A stretch of 64,000 nucleotides of DNA from the NCBI RefSeq assembly GCF_001038425.2, contig NZ_LDPV02000053.1, positions 1 to 64,000 of the forward strand, in the 5' to 3' direction. The DNA comes from Ornithinibacillus contaminans. Lineage in GTDB: Bacteria > Bacillota > Bacilli > Bacillales > Amphibacillaceae. Positions 58,257 through 64,000 of this stretch are shown piece by piece. The stretch's first letter is position 1. Every line of letters begins with the position of its first letter. The translations under genes and the position numbers were made by a program. Below the pieces are notes generated by a model. That model was not told where the DNA came from. It saw only the letters and a program-made list of their open reading frames with translations, and ran no database searches.

Positions 58257-58296
58257 ACCCGTGTTTTCTACATTAACACGGGTAGAATTGTTTTAT
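58257..58296 (+). ncRNA. Strong stem-loop ahead of the polysaccharide genes
   Basis: ACCCGTGTT (58257-58265) and AACACGGGT (58275-58283) form a 9-bp perfect stem with a 9-base loop, followed after 5 bases by TTGTTTTATT. It could be a second terminator or the 3' end of a small RNA. Confidence 0.5.
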
Positions 58297-58313
58297 TACA
58301 TAAATGTAAAGTC

Positions 58314-58344
58314 TTGTAAAAGTATATTAATTATTCTAGAATAA
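58314..58344 (+). promoter_or_regulatory. Promoter overlapping a 14-bp palindrome, upstream of the glycosyltransferase operon
   Basis: TTGTAA (58314-58319), 17 bp, TAGAAT (58337-58342). The perfect palindrome TTATTCTAGAATAA (58331-58344) covers the -10 element and would suit a dimeric repressor. Confidence 0.45.
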
Positions 58345-58402
58345 ACATTTGTGATAAAATGTGTTACAGACTGATCACTTATCCTTTTTAGGGGAATCAA
58401 AA

Positions 58403-59602
58403 ATGACAAAGAAAGTATTAATCATGACACAGAATTTTTATCCTGTAATCGGTAGTGCTGGCAATAGGATGAAAAACATCTTTCAATTATTAAACGAAAA
58501 TAATATTGAAACAAAAGTATTAACCATAGAACCTTCATATCCAAATAAAAATCTATATAAAAGCAAGGAATTTTGGGATGATGAGGAGTTAAATAAGGAA
58601 ACAAAAAAGATTATTCGAGTACCAATTAAAAATAAAAAGTATTCGAATAGTATATTTAGCAGATTGTTTTTTTACTTAGAAATAATGGTTCGATTCATTA
58701 TAACTCTTTGGAAGCTGAGAAAAGAAAAGATTGATTATATATTAGTAAGTACACCACCGATTTTTATTGTATTTTCAGCATTTATAGGAAGGTTTTTAAC
58801 TAATTCCAAAATTATCCTAGAGGTTCGTGACTTGTGGCCAGATAGTTTGTTGGGGGTTAAAGCTTTTGACTCTCATTTAACGATTCGTTTCTTTCGTTTT
58901 TTAGAAAAGAAAATGTATCAGAAGGCGGATGCTATTGTTATAAATAGTAAGGGCTTTGAAAAACATATAACTGAAAAATTAGGACATGATGAAAAAACTA
59001 TAGTATATATACCGAATGGACCAAGGGAAAGTGAATTAACAAAACATAGAGAATTCAGTTCAGAATTTAGTGTAGTTTATACAGGAAACATAGGATTAGC
59101 TCAAGATATTGGAAGACTGAAGGCTATAGCAAAATCTCTTCATGAACATAATATTCGATTTAACGTAATTGGATATGGAATTAAGGTTGCAGAGTTGGTT
59201 AATTTCATTGAAACAGAGAATTTATCTAATGTAAGAATTTTTAATCCGGCAACTCGAAAAAAGAGTTTAGATTTAATTAGGGAAAGTAATATAGCGATTG
59301 CTTTCTTGAATGATGAAGACGTTTTTTCAACTGTGCTCCCGGGAAAAATTATAGATTATATTACCTGTAGCACACCTGTTATTGCAGGTGTGGAAGGTAC
59401 TGCTGCAGACCTTATTAACCACAATAAAGTTGGTTATGCATATGAATCACGAGACATTGCTAAAATGATTCATAAAATAATGGAGCTAAAGCAGGATAAT
59501 AAAAAACTAGAAGAGTTATCGGATAACTGTGAGAAGGTAATACAGCAAGAGTTTTTATGGGAAACCAATATATCCAAACTAATTGGAATCATAGATAAAT
59601 GA
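58403..59602 (+). CDS. GT-B glycosyltransferase, family 4-like
   Basis: 399 residues. N-terminal Rossmann half MTKKVLIMTQNFYPVIGSAGNRM, a membrane-associating hydrophobic stretch (about 95-140), EVRDLWPDSL typical of WbuB/Fuc4NAc-type transferases, and a C-terminal donor-binding half with VYTGNIGLAQDIGRL and a TPVIAGVEG loop. It likely adds a sugar to a lipid-linked wall or capsular glycan. ATG 58403 after AGGGGAA is preferred; first gene of a five-gene plus-strand run. Confidence 0.88.
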   Translation: MTKKVLIMTQNFYPVIGSAGNRMKNIFQLLNENNIETKVLTIEPSYPNKNLYKSKEFWDDEELNKETKKIIRVPIKNKKYSNSIFSRLFFYLEIMVRFIITLWKLRKEKIDYILVSTPPIFIVFSAFIGRFLTNSKIILEVRDLWPDSLLGVKAFDSHLTIRFFRFLEKKMYQKADAIVINSKGFEKHITEKLGHDEKTIVYIPNGPRESELTKHREFSSEFSVVYTGNIGLAQDIGRLKAIAKSLHEHNIRFNVIGYGIKVAELVNFIETENLSNVRIFNPATRKKSLDLIRESNIAIAFLNDEDVFSTVLPGKIIDYITCSTPVIAGVEGTAADLINHNKVGYAYESRDIAKMIHKIMELKQDNKKLEELSDNCEKVIQQEFLWETNISKLIGIIDK

Positions 59603-59612
59603 GGGAAAACTA

Positions 59613-60893
59613 ATGAAACGAGTAGGAATGTTCGTGTGGAATCATTTTACGAACGATGCAAGAGTGTTAAGAGAATGCACAACCTTATCTCAAAATGGAT
59701 ATGATGTAGAATTAATCTGTATAGATGATCCAAATGATCCAACCATATCGAAATATGAAGAAGTGAATGAACACTTTAGGGTATATAGAATGCAACGGTA
59801 TCCAACGACTTTACTACTGCTTCAGTCGTTATATCGTTTTATAATTGGGAAAAAATGGCCAATAATTCCCTTTTTAGCAATATGGGGTATATTAGTATAC
59901 TTTATGCCTTGGTTAACTATTGGATTAACTATTTTAGCGGGCTTATTGTTAAAAACCAAGGTTCGGGTTATTTGGATAAGAGGTGCGCTCATCCTTCGCA
60001 TGATAGTAAAAGGTCATCGAGGTAATTATGATATATACCATTCAAATGATTTAAATACAATGCCACAAGGTTATATCAGTGCCAAATGGCGGTTTAAGAA
60101 AAAACCTCTAATATATGATTCACATGAGGTGCAAACTAGTAGAACAGGGTATGATAGTGCTTGGTATAAGCGCTTCGAGAATTTCTTTATCAAAAGAATG
60201 GATAGTATGATCGTGGAGAATGACACTAGAGCAAAATACAATGAAGAACTTTATGGGTTTTACCCACATGTTTTGCACAATTATCCTTCACTTGAAATAC
60301 AGCAGACTGATGAAAAAGTCGATTTGAATAAAATGTTAGGACTTCCTATTGATGAAAAAATTCTCCTATATCAAGGTGGAATTCAAGCGGGAAGAGGTTT
60401 AGAAAAACTCATAGAAGCGTTTCCGCAGTTTAAAGAAGGAACACTAGTTTTTATTGGCGATGGGAAAATCAAAGATAAGCTACAACATATGGTTCAAGAA
60501 AGAAATCTAGAAGAAAAAATTCGCTTTATTCCTAAGGTACCAGTTCGTGATTTACCTAAATACACTAAAAATGCTTATTTAGGATTTCAAGTGTTGAATA
60601 ATATTAACTTTAATCATTGGTCTGCTTCATCTAATAAATTATTTGAATACATGATGAATGAAGTACCCGTTGTAGCTTGTAATTTCCCAGAAATTAAAAG
60701 AGCTGTGGAAGATGGAGAAGTAGGGGTTATAGTCGACCCTCATGAACCATCAGATATAGCTAGAGGAGTAAATTACTTGATAGACAATCCTGATTTGCGT
60801 GAAAAATACAGTGCTAATTGCAAAACAGCACGAAAGAAGTATAATTGGGAGAGAGAACAATCTAATCTATTAGATGTTTATCGTAACTATTAA
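59613..60893 (+). CDS. Glycosyltransferase with a membrane segment
   Basis: 426 residues, GT-B fold. Start MKRVGMFVWNHFTNDARVLREC; two hydrophobic helices (about 85-125) interrupt the N-terminal half; YHSNDLNTMPQGYISAKW, YDSHEVQTSR and the C-terminal GGIQAGRGLEKLIEAF, FQVLNNINFNHWSASSNKLF lines are those of family 4-like enzymes. Acceptor and donor unknown. Begins 10 bp after the previous gene. Confidence 0.85.
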   Translation: MKRVGMFVWNHFTNDARVLRECTTLSQNGYDVELICIDDPNDPTISKYEEVNEHFRVYRMQRYPTTLLLLQSLYRFIIGKKWPIIPFLAIWGILVYFMPWLTIGLTILAGLLLKTKVRVIWIRGALILRMIVKGHRGNYDIYHSNDLNTMPQGYISAKWRFKKKPLIYDSHEVQTSRTGYDSAWYKRFENFFIKRMDSMIVENDTRAKYNEELYGFYPHVLHNYPSLEIQQTDEKVDLNKMLGLPIDEKILLYQGGIQAGRGLEKLIEAFPQFKEGTLVFIGDGKIKDKLQHMVQERNLEEKIRFIPKVPVRDLPKYTKNAYLGFQVLNNINFNHWSASSNKLFEYMMNEVPVVACNFPEIKRAVEDGEVGVIVDPHEPSDIARGVNYLIDNPDLREKYSANCKTARKKYNWEREQSNLLDVYRNY

Positions 60894-60922
60894 ATAATCA
60901 CCAAGAAAGAAGGAATTTAGTA

Positions 60923-62179
60923 ATGAAACTATGTACTGTTGGACTAGGATATATTGGGCTTCCCACATCAATTATGTTTGCGAATTATGATGTAGATGTA
61001 GTTGGGGTAGATGTAAAAAAAGAAGCGGTAGATATGCTAAATAGTGGTCAAATTCATATAGAAGAACCTGGGTTACAAGAAGCGCTTGAAAAAGCAATCA
61101 AAAAGGGTAAATTTAAAGCCTCTCTTGAACCAGAAAAAGCGGATACTTTCATTATTGCTGTACCTACTCCAAATAATGATGATGAATACATGTCTTGTGA
61201 TTTATCTTACGTATTGCAAGCAACTAAAAATGTTATTCCTTACTTAGAAAAAGGGAATGTTGTTATTGTAGAGTCAACTATTGCACCTAGAACGATGGAT
61301 GATCATGTTAAGCCTTTATTAGAAAAAGCAGGCTTTACAATCGGAGAAGACATATTCCTAGTACATTGTCCAGAACGTGTACTTCCAGGACAAATTATGC
61401 ACGAGCTAATTCATAATAATCGAATTGTGGGTGGAGTTACACCAACTTGTACCGATAAAGGTGCTGAGGTCTATGCTACTTTTGTAAAAGGAGAGCTAAT
61501 TAAAACTGATGCTCGTACAGCTGAGATGTCTAAACTTATGGAAAATACCTTCCGTGATGTTAACATTGCATTGGCAAATGAATTAACAAAAGTATGTAAC
61601 GAGTTAAATATCAATGCATTAGAAGTTATTGAGATGGCTAACAAACACCCTCGTGTTAATTTACATACACCTGGACCAGGTGTTGGTGGACATTGTTTAG
61701 CGGTTGATCCTTATTTCATTATTGCTAAAGCACCAGAACAAGCAAAAATTATTAGCTTATCTCGACAAGTGAACAAATCAATGCCTGAGTATGTCATTGA
61801 AAATGTTGATAAGTTATTATCTAAATATAATGGTAAGAAAGTTACTGTATTTGGATTAACGTATAAAGGAAATGTTGATGATATTAGAGAAAGTCCTGCT
61901 ATGGATATTTATGAAGCATTAAACAAACGTTCAGAATATGAAGTTGTAGCTTATGACCCACATGTTAAACTAAGCTTTGTAGAAAGTGACTTAGAAAAGG
62001 CGCTAACAGGATCAGATTTGGTTTTAGTCTTAAGTGATCATAATGAGTTTAAAGAACTAACTAGCGTATCTTATGAGAAAATGAATATAAAGCAAGTCTT
62101 TGATACGAAAAATATAGTAAAAGAGTATGCTGAGGGAATAAATTATATTAATTATGGAAACTTATACAAATTCGTCTAA
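60923..62179 (+). CDS. wecC: UDP-N-acetyl-D-mannosamine dehydrogenase
   Basis: 418 residues, UDP-sugar dehydrogenase family. NAD-binding GLGYIGLPTS (about 7-16), EPGLQE, ESTIAPRT, catalytic C258 in PGVGGHCLAVDPYF, and FGLTYKGNVDDIRESPA. The length and sequence style fit the UDP-ManNAc type (WecC/MnaB) rather than UDP-glucose dehydrogenase. It would oxidise the UDP-ManNAc made by the epimerase at 7009 to UDP-ManNAcA. AGAAAGAAGGAA ribosome site. Confidence 0.88.
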   Translation: MKLCTVGLGYIGLPTSIMFANYDVDVVGVDVKKEAVDMLNSGQIHIEEPGLQEALEKAIKKGKFKASLEPEKADTFIIAVPTPNNDDEYMSCDLSYVLQATKNVIPYLEKGNVVIVESTIAPRTMDDHVKPLLEKAGFTIGEDIFLVHCPERVLPGQIMHELIHNNRIVGGVTPTCTDKGAEVYATFVKGELIKTDARTAEMSKLMENTFRDVNIALANELTKVCNELNINALEVIEMANKHPRVNLHTPGPGVGGHCLAVDPYFIIAKAPEQAKIISLSRQVNKSMPEYVIENVDKLLSKYNGKKVTVFGLTYKGNVDDIRESPAMDIYEALNKRSEYEVVAYDPHVKLSFVESDLEKALTGSDLVLVLSDHNEFKELTSVSYEKMNIKQVFDTKNIVKEYAEGINYINYGNLYKFV

Positions 62180-62205
62180 TTTTAAAACAAAGGAAGCAAC
62201 TTTAT

Positions 62206-63030
62206 ATGTTTAAAACAGTAATTAAGGTGTTAAAGGAACAGATAGAATTTAGAGATTTAATCATTAGGATGGCCCTCTTTGAAAATAAAGGGCAATATCA
62301 AATTCATTATCTGGGTTCTCTATGGCAAATACTTAATCCAGTAATACAGATTGGAATATATTGGTTCGTTTTTGGAACGATAAGAGGAGGAGCTCCGGTA
62401 GATGGAACTCCCTTCTTCCTATGGTTAGTTATAGGGTTAATTCCTTGGTTTTATATTAGTCCGTCTATAATTCAGGGGTCTAATAGTGTTTATCAAAGAG
62501 TTGGACTAGTTTCAAAGATGAACTTCCCAGTAAGTATATTACCTACAATAAGGATTGTGGGTAATAGTATCCAATTTTTTGTGATGTTAGCTGTGTTATT
62601 TATAATTTTACTTTTATACGGAGTTCCCTTTTCTATCTATTATTTTCAGCTAGTTTATTACTTATTTTGTTTATTCATTTTCTTATTTGCTTTTTCATTA
62701 TTAAGTTCAACAATAGCAACTTTAGTGAGAGATTATCAAACTGCATTACAATCGGTAATGAGAATGTTACTTTACGTATCTCCAATTTTATGGAATACTG
62801 ACATGATTACTGAGACATTTGAAACTATTGGCCCGACTATACAAAATATACTGAAATTAAATCCAATATTCTATATTATAGAAGGTTTTAGAGATTCAAT
62901 CCTCGGTAGAGGATGGTTCTTTGAGGATGGAATATATACTCTATATTTTTGGTCTGTAATAATAGCTTTATTATATTTTGGATCTAAAATTCATATTAGA
63001 TTTCGTAAGGATTTTATGGATTATTTGTAA
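62206..63030 (+). CDS. ABC-2 type polysaccharide/teichoic acid export permease (TagG-like)
   Basis: 274 residues, six membrane helices; FENKGQYQIHYLGSLWQILNPVIQIGIYWFVFG and the LNPIFYIIEGFRDSILG block are typical of TagG/Wzm permeases. It exports a lipid-linked polymer with the ATPase encoded next. AAAGGAAGC precedes the ATG. The native B. subtilis tagG lies elsewhere in that genome, so this may be a teichoic acid or another polysaccharide exporter. Confidence 0.88.
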   Translation: MFKTVIKVLKEQIEFRDLIIRMALFENKGQYQIHYLGSLWQILNPVIQIGIYWFVFGTIRGGAPVDGTPFFLWLVIGLIPWFYISPSIIQGSNSVYQRVGLVSKMNFPVSILPTIRIVGNSIQFFVMLAVLFIILLLYGVPFSIYYFQLVYYLFCLFIFLFAFSLLSSTIATLVRDYQTALQSVMRMLLYVSPILWNTDMITETFETIGPTIQNILKLNPIFYIIEGFRDSILGRGWFFEDGIYTLYFWSVIIALLYFGSKIHIRFRKDFMDYL

Positions 63031-63051
63031 TCTAGTAAGGAGTAAAAATAT

Positions 63052-63960
63052 ATGCCAAAAGTGGTATTTAAAAATGTTTCTAAGAAATTTCAACTTTATA
63101 AAAAGAAATCAGATAAGATACTAAATTTGTTCTCTAAGAGTTATGGCGGGGGAAAAGAATTTTTTGCATTAAAGGATGTATCTTTTGAAGTTGAACAAGG
63201 ACTAACTATTGGGCTTGTTGGTTTAAATGGGTCTGGAAAATCAACTGTTTCAAATATTTTAAGTGGTGTGATTCAACCAAGTAGTGGAGATGTCCTTGTG
63301 AATGGTGAAGTATCATTAATCGCCATTTCAGCTGGGTTAAATGGAAGTTTAACAGGACATGAAAATATTGAACTAAAATGCATGATGCATGGGTTATCAA
63401 AAAAAGAAATAAAGGAAATTACTCCTGCTATTGTAGATTTCGCTGATATTGGAAATTTTATTAATCAGCCTGTAAAGGACTATTCAAGTGGTATGAAATC
63501 TAGATTAGGTTTTGCCATATCTGTCCATATAGATCCTGATATACTAGTAGTGGATGAGGCGCTTTCAGTGGGAGATTCCACATTTACTAAAAAGTGTTTG
63601 GACAAAATGAATGAATTTAAAGAACAAGGAAAAACGATATTTTTTATTAGTCATTCAGCTAGTCAAATGAGGGACTTTTGTGACAAAATTATATGGATGC
63701 ATTACGGTACCATTAAGGAATATGGTGAAGCATCTGAAATAATTAATAAATATCAAGAATTCGTAAAGTGGTTTAATAGTATTAGTAATAAAGAAAAAAA
63801 AGAATATAAAAAACAAATGTTAAATGAACAAATAAGAATAGTTGAAAAAGTAGAAAAAATCATTAAAAAAGGTTCTAAATTAAGGTGGCTAGATTCTACT
63901 ATTAGTATTATAATATTCTTGTTGGTTATTGTCTTTGCATATTTAGTTGTAATCAGTTAA
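63052..63960 (+). CDS. ABC exporter ATP-binding protein (TagH-like) with C-terminal membrane anchor
   Basis: 302 residues. Walker A GLNGSGKS, signature motif YSSGMKSR, Walker [13 protein letters not shown], switch His in ISHSASQM. After the ATPase (about 1-235) comes a lysine-rich coiled coil and a final hydrophobic helix (about 282-301) that ends the protein. B. subtilis TagH also has a membrane-crossing tail but carries a large extracellular domain after it, which is missing here. Partner of the permease 21 bp upstream. Confidence 0.9.
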   Translation: MPKVVFKNVSKKFQLYKKKSDKILNLFSKSYGGGKEFFALKDVSFEVEQGLTIGLVGLNGSGKSTVSNILSGVIQPSSGDVLVNGEVSLIAISAGLNGSLTGHENIELKCMMHGLSKKEIKEITPAIVDFADIGNFINQPVKDYSSGMKSRLGFAISVHIDPDILVVDEALSVGDSTFTKKCLDKMNEFKEQGKTIFFISHSASQMRDFCDKIIWMHYGTIKEYGEASEIINKYQEFVKWFNSISNKEKKEYKKQMLNEQIRIVEKVEKIIKKGSKLRWLDSTISIIIFLLVIVFAYLVVIS

Positions 63961-64000
63961 TTTATTTAACAACTGATTACAACTTATTTATTTTTAGATA

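Overview
The window is chromosomal DNA from a low-GC, endospore-forming member of the Bacillaceae. The gene order ywlE-rpiB-ywlG-glyA-upp, atpIBEFHAGDC-ywzB-ywmB-murA, spoIID-spoIIQ-spoIIID-mbl-flhO-flhP-fabZ follows the Bacillus subtilis backbone. Protein style and the UDP-GlcNAc 2-epimerase between upp and atpI suggest an Oceanobacillus/Ornithinibacillus/Virgibacillus-like genus, but the species cannot be fixed from this alone. No tRNA, rRNA, CRISPR array or prophage was seen.

Layout. 1-0.9 kb: edge of an IS256-family transposase and a DUF2187 protein. 1.3-7 kb: arginine phosphatase YwlE, a chemotaxis receptor, RpiB, YwlG, GlyA, Upp. 7-10.4 kb: UDP-GlcNAc 2-epimerase and a secreted subtilase. 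10.7-18.3 kb: the nine-gene F1Fo ATP synthase operon, with a clear sigma-A promoter, a structured leader and stem-loops in four of its intercistronic gaps. 19-21.4 kb: ywzB, ywmB, murA. 22-33 kb: a dppA-bla-like-dppBCDE-ykfABCD cluster for uptake and breakdown of murein peptides. 33.6-44.4 kb: sporulation, cell-shape, flagellar-rod and fatty-acid genes, interrupted by an AimR/RRNPP-like peptide receptor with its own propeptide gene and by a NERD-domain gene. 44.5-51.3 kb: a lipoprotein, YjfB, a CNNM/CorC-type membrane protein, a c-di-GMP phosphodiesterase and the two halves of a ThrE-type exporter. 51.6-64 kb: tagO, a 1035-residue cell-surface subtilase, a GDPD, then two glycosyltransferases, UDP-ManNAc dehydrogenase and a TagG/TagH-like ABC exporter. 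Together with the 2-epimerase at 7 kb these can make and export a ManNAc(A)-containing wall polymer.

The most unusual feature is a set of nine intergenic arrays (about 6.0, 18.5, 21.8, 28.7, 33.3, 38.7, 40.2, 46.9 and 47.8 kb). Short words (ATCGCTCGAAC, TCCCGAAC, AATTCAGCG, ATCAGCAG) recur with a start-to-start spacing of 20 or 21 bp, close to two turns of B-DNA, while the bases between the words vary. Three of the arrays share a composite order and longer phrases even though one lies in the opposite orientation. They are open in several reading frames only because the unit contains no stops, and I find no sign that they are genes. I know of no description of them. The second notable feature is the chromosomal RRNPP-type receptor/propeptide pair sitting between spoIIQ and spoIIID. 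Its upstream region shares a 13-bp motif containing a Spo0A-box-like core with the phosphodiesterase gene 12 kb away.
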